The notes: a model not told the origin generated them from the sequence alone. Positions 11,377 through 21,930 are shown, numbered from the stretch's first letter. The stretch is 64,000 nt of DNA from Pseudevernia furfuracea (GCA_022315425.1 JAIUPT010000039.1:930001-994000), one strand, 5' to 3'. Translations and numbers: made by a program.

Positions 11377-13525
11377 ATGCCCGACGACATAGAGACCAGC
11401 GAGCGTCGTTCGCACAAGAACCCAGCTGGTGACATTGAGGTCACGATTGAGTATGATATCGAAGAAGACATTGAGGAGGAATTAGAGGACTTTGTCCGAC
11501 TGAGCCATACGTGTCAGTTCAAGGATGCATTCCAGCTTTTCGAAGAATGCCTCTCCCCTCATCAAGACTGGTACCCTGCCGCAGCTGAGTATGGGGACTC
11601 TTTGCTTCGCCAGAGCCAGTTTAACCAGTTGGTGGACTTTTGTAAGGATGCTAAGACCAGATTCTCCGAATCCAAAGAAGCTGCAATTTTCCAACTGATG
11701 GAGCTGATCGCAAATTGCCATTTGAGAGAAAATCCCGAAGAGACAGTGACACAGGCACTGAAAATATGGGCTGCTGTCTCTATAAAGACACCACTTACCT
11801 CTACACAGGATATCGAGGTGGGTCTAACCTGTTGCCCAGAGATGGTCAGGAGAGTCACACTAAACAGCTTTCAGATGCACCTTTTAGAGCTGTTCTTGCA
11901 TGTCACTACGCTCACTCAACCCCATTCAATCGAATTGGTTCAAGTAATCAAGGGGAGTTACAGTCCAGAACCCTCGGTGTGGAAAGCCTTTCAAGACTGG
12001 TGTATACATTTGCTTCGCAACGAGCATTTCTGGGAAGCTCGCTGTGTCTTGGGACATCTCTTAAATGTTCTCCCACAGGAAGAATTCATCGGTTCCCTCT
12101 CAGACTACTGCCGTATGGCTGAAGAGGCAGGTCCGTACCGTGATGAAATACAAGTGGCTTTGTCATCTTTGGTTCAAGAAGTCATATACAAACCCGTCGG
12201 CGAAGACAATGTTGATGACATAAGCTTTGTTCCCTGGAATGATAGTATAACGTGGGCACTTTTCGGGAGCACCTTGGTGGATTCGCATGAACCACCACCT
12301 TCAAAAGCCACTAGCCTCTGCTTTAGGAGGTTACTGCAGGCCGGTGTTGGGGCAAGAGTCAAACTACCGAGTCTGGGTCTAGAGATAATGGAACCCCAGC
12401 AAGAAAGGCTTTGCCAGGCAGCAATCAATGGCGACATATATGTTCTTCGACAAGAACTGAGAGAGGGGTCTTCCCTCTACAACGATCTTGGAAGCGTTGC
12501 GCTACACAGACTCGCCGAGGATGGCAATGTGAAAGCTCTGGTAGGTTTTTCGATTAAGGCGTTTGTAAACTCCAAGGATCCTTTTTGGCGAACCGCACTA
12601 CATCTGGCTTCCAAAAGTGGGCATCACCATGTGGTACAACACCTATTGGGTAATACGGCAGACCCCCAATCAGCTGACTGGTTTGGATACACGCCACTTC
12701 ATTATGCGGCGCAGAATGGACACGCTAAAACAGCGCTTGTCTTGCTTGAAAATGGAGCGTTAGTCGACGCGGTAGATGCACATCAAGCCACACCGCTCCA
12801 CCTGGCCGCCCACAACGAAGACGCTGAAACAGCGCTTGTCTTGCTTGAAAATGGAGCGTTAGTCGACGCGGTAGATGCACATCAAGCCACACCGCTCCAC
12901 CTGGCCGCCCACAACGAAAACCCTACAACAGCGCGTGTTTTGTCGGAGCACCTCAATCGAGCTGCTGCAACTAGATTCATCAGTCCTACCGCATTTTCTT
13001 GGTTCAGATCTCGCAGTCAATGATAATGTGCTCAAGAAAGTATCTCGGCGCCAGGAATACGACTTTGAAAGTAGAGACGACTATCAAAGATTTCAAGAAA
13101 TGCTTATGGGTCCTGAGATGAAGTTACAGCTTCAAGTACCAATTCATTCTATCGCGACAAAATACTACCAATTCAGCCAGCTCCAGGTAGAGAGCCAATT
13201 GAAGTATTTACACTTATGGCAATTCCGTGAGCGTCAGACATTAATGTTTTTCACCAATTCACTGGAGCTCAAAGAATATAGAATGCAAGCCGTTCGGCCT
13301 GTAATGTCAAAGTCAAAGACCGTGATCAGACTAGAAGTTCGCTATCCTGGCAAGATTGGACGTGAATCAGATTCAAAGTTTGCTAAGTCATCGACTTATG
13401 AGCAAATTACATCTGACGAGTACACTAATGAAATTGACCTGGCAGGTGTGGAGTTTTTGTCGATAGAATTCAGGTCTGCTGAAGATAGGTCTGCATTTCT
13501 GCACGAAGCAAGGTTTGAGGAATAA
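11377..13525 (+). CDS. Ankyrin-repeat protein with a fungal C-terminal domain
   Basis: The N-terminal 330 residues are mostly helical and acidic at the start (IEYDIEEDIEEELEDF), with no named domain. Ankyrin repeats begin near residue 348; clear ones read RTALHLASKSGHHHVVQHLL and TPLHYAAQNGHAKTALVLL, followed by two identical repeats. In this frame a stop follows at 13021. A possible intron (12935-13007, weak GTGTTT donor, TTCAG acceptor) restores the frame into a conserved-looking C-terminal domain of about 170 residues (FESRDDYQRFQEMLMGPEMK to FLSIEFRSAEDRSAFLHEA), giving 691 aa. If the donor is not used, the gene is frameshifted and the last domain is lost. Ankyrin repeats bind partner proteins, but no partner is evident. 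An ankyrin remnant lies just downstream. Confidence 0.7.
12722..12918 (+). repeat. 99-bp tandem duplication of an ankyrin repeat
   Basis: The segment beginning at 12722 is repeated from 12821 with a spacing of exactly 99 bp (33 codons). I see one difference across about 98 bases (ACGCTAAAACAG against ACGCTGAAACAG). Each unit encodes one ankyrin repeat, ALVLLENGALVDAVDAHQAT plus PLHLAAHNE. The near identity at silent sites shows a recent duplication. Confidence 0.92.
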
Positions 13526-13587
13526 GCGGAGGAACCGATAGCATCGGCCTTAGCTGCTCACCCAACATCCCTCACGGAATGAGCACA

Positions 13588-13700
13588 GAAGCTTTTGCTC
13601 AAAAAGGGAGCGCTGGTCGAAGCCGTAGAGGAACATCAGGCCTCGCTTCATACAGTCGCCTAAAGTGGACATATCGAAATGATTGAGGAATCAATCCGGC
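13588..13700 (+). pseudogene. Ankyrin-repeat remnant
   Basis: Downstream of the ankyrin gene's stop, this stretch reads LLLKKGALVEAVEEHQAS, then LHTVA, a stop, and SGHIEMIEE. It matches the recent repeat unit (ENGALVDAVDAHQAT) but is interrupted by a stop and lacks a start. It shows that repeats once extended further or were copied here, and that the 3' end of the ankyrin gene has been rearranged. Confidence 0.65.
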
Positions 13701-13885
13701 AGGGATGGTCGATCGACAGCGCTAGATGGTACTTCAGTTTCAAAGGAGACAATTTGACTGCTACAGAGATGAACTTGCAAGCCCTTGATGGGGGGGGAGA
13801 ATTCAGGGAGAGCAGATCCAGACCGTCTTCCGACCACAGGAAGTATTGGGAGGCCTTTTATTAACGGACATTAGTTGGATATGTA

Positions 13886-13911
13886 TGCATGACTTTTGCT
13901 ATATTATCTTA
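13886..13911. repeat. 26-bp dispersed motif, copy 2
   Basis: It matches 6012-6037 and 17486-17511 at CATGACTTTTGCT and at the trailing TCTTA. Confidence 0.6.
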
Positions 13912-14295
13912 GTCGTCGGTGCTGGATAATGGGGGCATCGAAAGTTCAGAACGTGAACGCGGGTTTGGTAACGAATTAGCGTATTCAAAATCCACTTCGT
14001 GTCTTGGCATACAAGTCAGTTTATTAAGAGTCTTGTTGAATAATGAGGGTCTTCATAGACTGATATTGAGTGGAGGAGTGTAGAATACAAGTGTGTGCCG
14101 TGCCAAGCCACTACTCGTAGTACCGTAGGCACATTTACCAACAAGTCTACAAATAAATCACTCGTCATTGCAATTCCAATACTTCTGTGAGACAAAGATT
14201 TCATAAGAGAATAACAACCTCATTGCGTTATTTAAATTTTTAGAAATCTGAGCGAGGCGGATCAAGATTCAAGCAGCTGAAGATTAATTCTTTTT

Positions 14296-14470
14296 CCTCT
14301 TAACCTCTCTAGTTTACTGAAATGATAGTTCGAAGTTACAAACTTTGTATATAAAAGCTCTACTAAATACTCTTGCGATTCTCACATCGTTGAAATTCTT
14401 ACAAACTGACTTATACTTGTGAGGTTGATATATGGCCAAGAAACGAAGAGGGTTTTGAATACGCTAGAAG
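14296..14470. repeat. Dispersed repeat, copy A (transposon remnant)
   Basis: It shares blocks with 56238-56434 in the same order: AACCTCT, GAAATGATA, GTTCGAAGTTA, ACTTTGTA, AAAAGCTCTACTAAATACTC and TTTTGA(A/G)TACGCTA. The longest shared block is about 22 bases. No coding capacity remains. It could be a solo LTR or a non-autonomous DNA element. Confidence 0.75.
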
Positions 14471-14555
14471 TGCACCCTACGAGAGTGGGACAGGCTAGTG
14501 CCGTGGTACGATACCCCACACCAGTACAACATTGACAGCTGCAGGGCTTCTTACC

Positions 14556-16882
14556 ATGTCAACATTCCAATACTCGAGGTCCGGATCCGAGATTGAGTCG
14601 GCCGCTCCACAAACGCCGTTGAATCGCTGTGATATAATCGCTTTCCTTGGTGTCGCTCAGTCCCGCGGTATAGATCTGCTCCCTATAACCTGGGAACCGA
14701 CATTGGACTGTCTTGGCCAGGGTGGAATGGCTGAAATCCGAGAGGCCTCGTTTAATCGACAAACAAGCTTCGCTTTCAAACGCGGAAGGTTCAAGGATGC
14801 GTATGATCTGGTCGAATTAGAGACTCGGCTACTTCCATCTTTGGCTGCTGAGGTAGCTGTATTGGGCCACCCATCGGTTTGGGAATGTCCTAGCGTCGCT
14901 AAGCTTGAGGGGATATGCTGGGAGGTTTACCCTCCGGACGATCAAGTGCCCTCTAGAGAAGAGACGATCAAATCTGGGAAAGGTGGTATAATGCCCATTC
15001 TTGTGTTTGAAAAAGCTAACCACGGAGACTTATACCATTTCATGACCCATGGGCCAGGTCAACAGCTGAGTCTGAACGATAGACTTTGGCTGTGTGCTGA
15101 AGTTGCAAGCGGAATTGCTATAATGCACATAAACAGTAAGCATCGGCACCAGCAGCATACTGAGACAGCGGCTGATACCGGATTGCCAGAAATTATTCAT
15201 GGTGATATTAAACCTCAGAACATCTTGGTGTTCGACAAGGGTTCGGTTGAACATCCCGCCAAGTCAAAGAATCTAGAACTCGGCCCCCCAAGATACGCGG
15301 ACTCGACCGACGTGCTTGATATACCCAAATCCGAGCCTTGGTATGCCCCAGATAATATCATTGACGGCGATGCAAGCCCTCAAAACAGCCCAGCGTTGGA
15401 TCAAAAATCGCCTGGTTACACTGCTAAGGCTACAGACTTCGGATATTCAACCCAGTATACCGGCGTAACTGATTTGATCATCATGCCGAAATCAGACCCC
15501 TGGTATCCTCCAGAGTGGCACCACCGTGGCTTCACACCAGCACAGGCAACCAAAATGGATTCCTATTCCTTCGGCATGGTAGTACTATGGTTGCTCAGCT
15601 ATAGCACAGAGGACGACTCCGTCCGCAAACTCCAAAGTGATTTAAAGCTAGCATCAAACGATGCGTTGTCACTGGCATATCGAAGGATAGAGCATGTGCA
15701 CTCCGCAAAAAGACCAATGTTACAACTGTTTTTTGAAAAAACCTTGGCAAACAATGTACCTGATCGTTGTTCAGACTTCCTCCATTTGCGAGACATTCTT
15801 GGCTCAGAATTGTACACTGCCAACCATTTCCACTGCGAAGGGGGCTGACATATCTTAGAAACCTCAGCGAAATCCATGCTGCTCAATTTTCGGATCAAAC
15901 TGATTGGTGGGCGGGAAACTTTCAAGTAAGGATGTGTCCGGCCTCATTCGAGCTTCGTCTCAATTGAAGCCAGATAATACCTTCAATTTATCAACTCTAC
16001 TTGATGGATTATAGAGTTCGTTTATACACCGCAAACAGTTTCTTCGACAGAGCGTCTCAGCTTGAGAAGAGGTCGCGCGTTGACTCCGAATCCCAGGAAC
16101 TGCTGATTCAGGCCGCTCTCTGCTATCACATCGGGTTTGGTGTCAAAAGGAATCAAACACGATCGCAGGAGCTTCTGCAGCGATGTCATCAATCCGGTCA
16201 ACCTTTCTTCAGGCATTGGCTAGACGAGCTTCGACAAGGTGAGAACCATCGCGGCTTTCGCGAGACTCTTTTTGGGAAGATGGACAGAAGTCGTTACCTA
16301 CAACGAGCCGAGGTAGCTCAAAGCTACGTTGGGCAATTAGACCTGAAAACGATTGTGGAAGAATACAGAAACGAAATCTCGGATGTTGCGAGTACGTTGG
16401 GCAAAAGCCATGGCGTCGTCACTTTGCTCCAAAGCCAAGTGGCGCGAATCTTGGTCCGCTACCGCAGTTGGGCAGAGGCAGAGAAGCTGGAGTCACGGAT
16501 CCTCGAGACAAAGAAGAGGGAGCTGGGCGAATTCCACCCGGGCACTTTGACCTCCATGGCGAACCTAGCAACGATATATCAGGGCCAAAAGCGATGGAAG
16601 GAAGCTGAAGGGTTGGAGCTCCGAGTCATAGACTTGAGGCAGAATGCACTATGCCCAGAGCACCCTGACACAGTGAACACAACGGCCGAATTGGTGGTCT
16701 CGTACAGTCATCAAGGACGGTGGGTGGAGGCCGAGCAGCTACAACTGCAAGTCCTAGAGATGGAAAGGAGGACACTAGGCCCAGAGCATCCCGACGTGAT
16801 GAAAAGCCAAGATGCGCTAGCAGTCATACACTCTGAACAGCGGAAACTGGACGAGCGCGGGGAGTTGCCATTACTCCAGTGA
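14556..16882 (+). CDS. Protein kinase-TPR fusion protein
   Basis: Three exons, 14556-15811, 15859-15925 and 15974-16882, give 743 aa; the introns are 47 and 48 nt, and without them the frame stops at 15848. The kinase domain shows a Gly-rich loop (LGQGGMAEI), a Lys in the third strand (FAFKR), a hinge (LVFEKANHGDL), a catalytic loop (HGDIKPQNIL) and TDFGYS, then a YPPEW motif in place of APE. The stretch from catalytic loop to APE is duplicated in tandem: copy 1 keeps HGDIKPQN but has lost DFG, copy 2 keeps DFG but has DGDASPQN. After the kinase come about 130 helical residues with a Sel1-like turn (ALCYHIGFGVKRNQTR), then three kinesin-light-chain-type TPRs (SMANLATIYQGQKRWKEAE and relatives). 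Such TPRs are common in fungal NLR-like proteins. The role is unknown; activity would require the two half sites to fold together. Confidence 0.85.
15192..15518 (+). repeat. Internal duplication of the kinase catalytic-activation segment
   Basis: Codons 15192-15356 and 15357-15518 align with one 3-nt gap. Paired landmarks are IIHGDIKPQN with IIDGDASPQN, AKSKNLELG with AKATDFGYS, and PKSEPWYAPD with PKSDPWYPPE. The nucleotide sequences are clearly diverged, so the duplication is old and has stayed open. Confidence 0.8.
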
Positions 16883-17934
16883 TGCAGGGAGGAGGAGGAT
16901 GATATCTGGAATCGAGCATCTAGATACGAGGCGAAGCCATGGAGTGGCGGAAAGGGTGCCAACGCCGTATTGAGGAAATCGTCTGTTTTGCTGAAACACT
17001 CACTCACTACGAGGGTAGCCACAGTTCTGAAGGCACGACGGAGAGATGTCGAGATATGTAGCTCGATAGACATGACGCACTCCGATCCGATCTCGCTGCA
17101 ACCCGTTAACCGATAGCGACCAGACGGCGCTCCTCATCGTGAGAGGGTGGTGGAAGGTTTTGGTGCAGACTCCGGAGTGGACTGTCGAGATGGGAAGGTG
17201 GGAGAAGAAGGGTGAATAGATGTAGGCTCTCAAAGAGAGGGCATGAGCATACGAGGAGGCTGGGGATTTCCCGGGAGCCCAAATTTGGACCAACATATGA
17301 AAGAGGATTTTGAGGGACATTAACTACCCCAGCGAACGTCCCAAGCTTCCCCCGAGTTGATACGAACCGGTCAGTTCGTTTCGGCTGACATCCACACAAA
17401 GTATGTCCGAATGAAAGACATGGGAGCTCCTAGGAATGTCTGACAACTTGCCCGTGGGGATTCGAAAACATTGAGCTTCTCTCTGTGCATGACTTTTGCT
17501 CAATTCTCTTATCTGGCTGGGATTGCAGCGTGACTAGGTAGGTACACCGTAGAAAAGAGGGCTAGCAAGCCAACATACTTTCTCCTCTCTTCCCTTCCTC
17601 TAACCCGTGTCATGTATGCTCTAGACATAGTCACACCTCCAACAACAACAATACTTACGCGTAGAAATGACCCTCGTACCTACTACGCAATGCGCTCTGC
17701 TCGTTGAGTAAAAGTATCAGTACTCATAGATCTACAAGAAAGTCGATGTGTAGGGAGTAATTTGCTATCGTACAATGACCTTTCCTCGTTCCTCCCCCAT
17801 TGAAGGTAACATGCATAACCACATGCGCGGCCAGATAGCTCATGTTCCATAGCCTCAAAGTCGTGCTTCTTTCACGCCATTCGCGAGCTGAATATGTATG
17901 TACATTGCCAACACATCGCAAAAACGTCCTTCGC
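16883..17934. other. Intergenic, no gene supported
   Basis: Between the kinase-TPR gene and the 3' end of the GST gene I see only the third 26-bp motif (17486-17511). Open frames on the minus strand around 17100-17400 have no domain and no splice support. Confidence 0.45.
17486..17511. repeat. 26-bp dispersed motif, copy 3
   Basis: It matches 6012-6037 and 13886-13911. Flanking bases differ, so the unit itself is short. Confidence 0.6.
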
Positions 17935-18842
17935 TCATGGCAGGCCTCGTCCCTCGTTGACCGCGTTCGCGACCTGGCTCGTGTTTGGCCGATTTTCTAG
18001 CGCCGATTATTGGCTTCGATATCTTATCAGTGCAGGCCACAAAGACACTCACCGGCATATCGCTCATAGCTATCCATATATAGCTCATCAGTGCTGGTCG
18101 TAGCCTTGACACCCTCATTCTCCTCGATGGCTTTGACCCAGCTCGCCCAACGACTACCCGCTTCCGGTTCAGGCCAGCCGCGGTAAGGCGTCAGTACCTT
18201 TTTCAACCTAATGATCCAAGGTGCGAACTGGATGTCAACGAAGGAAATGTGAGGGCCGAAAAAGAAAGGACCGGACGAATCTGCGGCCTCAACGATCTTC
18301 TGGATCCCATCCGTGAGCTGTTGTGCTTGTTCGACTTGCTGGCTACTGTCTTGAGACTGCAGTAAGCCGTAGAAATGGGGCAAGATATTGCGATTAATGT
18401 GGTCAGACCAAAGGCGGCAATACGCTCGATCCTTTGCATTGGTTGGTAGTAGCGGAGCTCCTTCATTGAGATCTTCAAGGTACTCCATCAATACTGAGCT
18501 TTCATAGCAGCCCCAGTCGTTGCCGTGTTGGAGGGCCGGAATGAGTCCGCGGGGATTGATTCGCATCAGCTCTTCTGGCTTCTTGTAGGGATCGACCTCA
18601 ATGTATTGGTAGCCGAGACTTTTGACCTCCAGTGAGATCCATACCCGCTGTACGAAAGGACTGACATGAGAGGTGAGTCGCAGTCCGCAAAACCATAATG
18701 CGAAATCATCGAGGACTTACCAGAAGCAGCTTCCATATAGCTTCAGATCATGGTCCTTTGAGTGCTTCTTCACTGTGTTTAGAGCGATTCCGGTAGCCTT
18801 CTTGTGGTATGTTTTCTTCTCGGAGTTAGCGTTGTCAGACAT
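17935..18842 (-). CDS. Glutathione S-transferase, omega-like
   Basis: Three exons, 18842-18721, 18660-18053 and 17996-17935, give 263 aa. The thioredoxin-fold N-terminal domain has CFCPFVQRVWISLEVK spanning the first splice; a Cys at the active site is the mark of omega-class enzymes, which act as thiol transferases or dehydroascorbate reductases rather than classical conjugating GSTs. The glutathione-binding motif ESSVLMEYLEDL (the SNAIL/ESxxI position) follows. The C-terminal helical domain includes FVDIQFAPWIIRL and ends VNEGRGLP. The second intron (GTGAGT to CTAG) must be removed: reading through ends at a wrong stop, while splicing gives the usual YAENRPNTSQVANAVNEGRG. The enzyme is probably cytosolic and redox-related. 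It may start from 18842 only, as no signal peptide is needed. Confidence 0.93.
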
Positions 18843-19025
18843 GGTTCGAAAGGTAAATTTGGATTTATAGATAGGACGATGGATACGATTGAGAGTAAGG
18901 TAGAGAGAGTCTGAGGAGAATATCAAGAAAGTTCTGTGAAGCATTGAAGAAGATTGGTGGTGGAGATTGAATGCAATTGACATGGTTCTTGACTTCAATG
19001 ACGTGTACCCGACTTCGGATCGCCC

Positions 19026-20291
19026 TCACGCGGAAGCTCGACGCGGTGTCACGCCGCCTTGAGGTCTCGCTTCGTGTCGTAAAACTTCCTCAGAATTGAG
19101 AATTCGCTTGCTTACCATAGACTTCCTTCTTTCCTTTTCTTCTTTTAGGAAATGTCGATGAAGGCTACTTTTCTTGACTTTATCACTCTCCTCAATGGTG
19201 TGTTTGTGGGCTCCAGCCGTTCCATCGCCCTTACCATTGGCTCCGTTGCCGTTGACTCGTTGTATTGTATAGTATCTTGCGCCATCATTGCCAGGTTCTG
19301 GAAGGGTTGGGAGCCCGTTGTTTGCGCTCTGGGTAGTCGACAGCGCTCGTCCGGGAGCGAAAGGGTTGTCATTCGCAGGGGTGTCAACCGGGAAATCCGT
19401 ACCCATTAAGGCTCTTGCCCCCGGAAAGTACTCCGTGATCTTGATCTTGACATCGCATAGATCGCGTTCTCTAGCTTGCCGCTTTCTCTTCTTCTTGTTA
19501 GGATCGTCTGACTTTGCCGTCCCCGGTGGTCGCCCCTTGAGCCTGCAATCCCAGTAGTGAGAGACGAAAGGCTTGCGCTTGTAGCGTTGAGTAGAGCGAT
19601 GGGAATAGATGTTGTCCACGTGGGGGAAGTAGGTTTGAAATCTAGCCCAGAGAGTCAGCCACGTTGACGACAATCGGTCCCTCTGATCTACCTACTGATC
19701 CTCAGTCAACGTGATGGCGTCGTCAACGTCGAACAGCCTTCTCCGCCATTGCTCCAAATTTGGAGGGTTCGGTACCATCTTCATGTTGCTGAAGTGCCCC
19801 TCGGTCGTTCCCCCATCCGTGACGGGGACTGGTCGCAGATCCAATTCGTGTTGTAGACGCCCCAACTGCTCATTATGATTCAGGTGCGGATCCAATAGCT
19901 GGGATTGCGGTGACAGGATCCCAAATTGGCCTCCACCGCCGTCGATATTCTGTTGAGGACGCGTTCGGGTGAGAAGCCCAAACACGCCTGCATTGGATTG
20001 GTCAAAGACATTGTTTGGCTGTGGAGAAGATACTGGTGGGTTGGAGCGAATCTCCTGGAAGCGAGGTTGATTGGGTCTGGTAGCATCGAATGTGCTTGAT
20101 TCCAAGGCGTTTGCCCTTTGCGGGTGCTGTAGTTGAGGCTCGTTTGCTAATTGAGGGTCAAACTGGAAGTCATCTAGCGCAATGTCTTGCTGCGAGGCGA
20201 GATTAGAGTGAGGAGGGTATGGCGACGAATGGAATATGGTCCCATCATGAAGTTGTCGACCGGGGAAATGATGAGGAAGAGATGCCTCCAT
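19026..20291 (-). CDS. Conserved fungal protein, possibly nuclear
   Basis: Two exons, 20291-19696 and 19641-19026, give 403 aa. The first half is low-complexity and rich in Pro, Gln, Asn and Ser, typical of disordered regions in fungal regulators. The second half contains a dense conserved block: FQTYFPHVDNIYSHRSTQRY, a Trp-Asp-Cys motif (YWDCRLKGRPPGT) and a strongly basic KKKRKRQARERDLCDVKIKI, which could be a nuclear localisation signal or nucleic-acid contact. The block is split by the 54-nt intron (GTAGGT donor, GCTAG acceptor) and only joins cleanly when spliced. I know of no experimentally defined function. An upstream exon is possible because the region before 20291 stays open without an ATG. 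Confidence 0.7.
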
Positions 20292-21002
20292 GGCCACGAC
20301 AAAGGTCCCCTGCACTTTCAGTATGTAAAGGCGGCGACGTATTAACTCTTCCCTGCATGCGTAGAGTATTGGCCCGCGGTCGATTGATACACGCCAGACC
20401 TGAAGAGGTTTAGTCTCAAGTCATCTCAAGTCTTAGCAGTCGTCGGTCTCTACTATGTAATTACCAACAACAACACCCCCTCCCATTAGCCATCAAGGAG
20501 GGCAAGGGTTCTTTATCCTGATAGTCATCAACAGAATGACGGGTGTTCCTCTTTTCGAATGGTGGGACGTCCATTCATAATGTCGAGATTGTCCCCATCA
20601 TTTGCTACAACCAACGTACAAAACCGCTGGCATTCTGCCCTCAAACCATACCATGTTTACTGACGCAATCCAATTGCACCCGTCTCTACTTTTTATGAAG
20701 CTATCCAGATAGCGTTGCTGGTGACCCTTTTTATTGCGTGCTTTGAGCTGATTCTCGCACTATGTCTATCGCGCCTTATCGGCCCACATGGCGTACGAAT
20801 TGCACAATATGCTCATTCGGAACTGGTAATTTTTTCCTTGGAATTGTGCGATCGATTATGCACCTTTCGTTCTAGATGGCGTACAATCAACCATCTCTAT
20901 CTAGATTGACCACGTCGTGCTTCGTTGTTCCTCTGTCTTCTCCTACTTCTTGCTCCATGCTCAGATTAATTCTGCACTGGTGACTGTTCGGATCCATAAA
21001 AG
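20292..21002. other. Divergent intergenic region, no gene supported
   Basis: This is the shared upstream region of the basic protein (minus strand) and the UPF0643 gene (plus strand). No extra reading frame with a domain is seen. The 100 bases before 21003 are pyrimidine-rich, as expected for a fungal promoter and leader. Confidence 0.5.
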
Positions 21003-21737
21003 ATGTTGCAAGCAGTGGTGCCCTCCCCTTCCAAGCCATTAACAACCGGTGAAAACGCTCTTCCAAGAGGCCAGTCAGATCGCCGAGACCCTGCATTGCC
21101 AGCAAAGGACCCTCAACAGGCCGATCTCGGAAGCCATCTTGTCGTCTCCCCATATTCTACTTTACCGCATCTTCTTGACTTGAGAACACTTGAAGAGTCA
21201 CAGAGACTGTTAGCAAACGCACTGACACTCCTTCAATCCGTCCGAGAAGACTACGCGACAGCCCCCTACCACCAATCATTCAACTGGGATGCGGTGATAG
21301 GCCGACTGAAGCCGCTGATCGAGCTCTCGAAATACCAATGGAAGCGCCAAAGTTTCTACATTGTGGCCTTCAGATCCCAGATCCCTCCAACTACTGACCG
21401 CGTGTACCTCGGCGGGCTCGACCAGAAATCCCATGCCGAAGCGACCAAAAGCGGCGGATTATTGAAGTATTGGTTTGGGCTGCCTGATGAAGTAGGGAGG
21501 AACCTGGCTACATGTACTTATTCTGCCATTTCTAAGAGCGAGACCCCCCAGAAATTGACACTCCAACTAGGCATATGGTGCAACTTCGCAGACGCTCGCT
21601 CCGCCAGTGTTGGTCCAGGACACAAAGAGGCCATGAGAGCAAGCATGAGCATGTACACGGAGTTGAGCTTGGAGCGGTTGAGGCTCGAGGTCGGCGACGG
21701 CGCCAAGGCATGGAGCATTACACCGTGGGAAGATTGA
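21003..21737 (+). CDS. UPF0643 family protein
   Basis: One in-frame 57-nt intron (21514-21570, GTACTT donor, AACTAG acceptor) leaves 225 aa. The family is recognised from SFYIVAFRSQIPPTTDRVYL, then LDQKSHAEATKSGGLLKYWF, GRNLATC, and, after the splice, GPGHKEAMRA followed by YTELSLERLRLEVGDGAKAW. These blocks are conserved across ascomycetes, including S. pombe, in an uncharacterised family; the charged, His-containing core might be an enzyme site, but this is not established. The N-terminal 60 residues are variable. The translated intron (about 19 residues between the two blocks) has no family counterpart, which supports splicing. Confidence 0.87.
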   Translation: MLQAVVPSPSKPLTTGENALPRGQSDRRDPALPAKDPQQADLGSHLVVSPYSTLPHLLDLRTLEESQRLLANALTLLQSVREDYATAPYHQSFNWDAVIGRLKPLIELSKYQWKRQSFYIVAFRSQIPPTTDRVYLGGLDQKSHAEATKSGGLLKYWFGLPDEVGRNLATCTYSAISKSETPQKLTLQLGIWCNFADARSASVGPGHKEAMRASMSMYTELSLERLRLEVGDGAKAWSITPWED

Positions 21738-21810
21738 CCAGCACCCACGTTCGAGCTTACGTATGCATGGATCGGCATAGGAGAGCGTTGCATGAGATTA
21801 GACGGCCAGA

Positions 21811-21930
21811 GAAGAGCGATGCATAGCGTGCGAAACTGGCAATTGATGCTGATGACATAGAGATTTAGATGGTTCTAGAAGAGCGGTTGCATAGCGTGCG
21901 AAATTTTGCAATTGATGCTGATGATGTAGA
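21811..21930. repeat. Imperfect direct repeat
   Basis: Two copies of about 52 bases, 21811-21862 and 21878-21930, share GAAGAGCG, GCATAGCGTGCGAAA and CAATTGATGCTGATGA. They lie just after the UPF0643 stop, within the probable 3' untranslated region. Confidence 0.75.

Larger units (their letters stand above)
13701..14555. other. Intergenic with dispersed repeats
   Basis: No gene is supported. The interval contains the second 26-bp motif (13886-13911) and copy A of a roughly 175-bp dispersed repeat (14296-14470). The part around 14210-14420 is AT-rich compared with the flanking genes, as expected of degraded mobile DNA. Confidence 0.5.
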
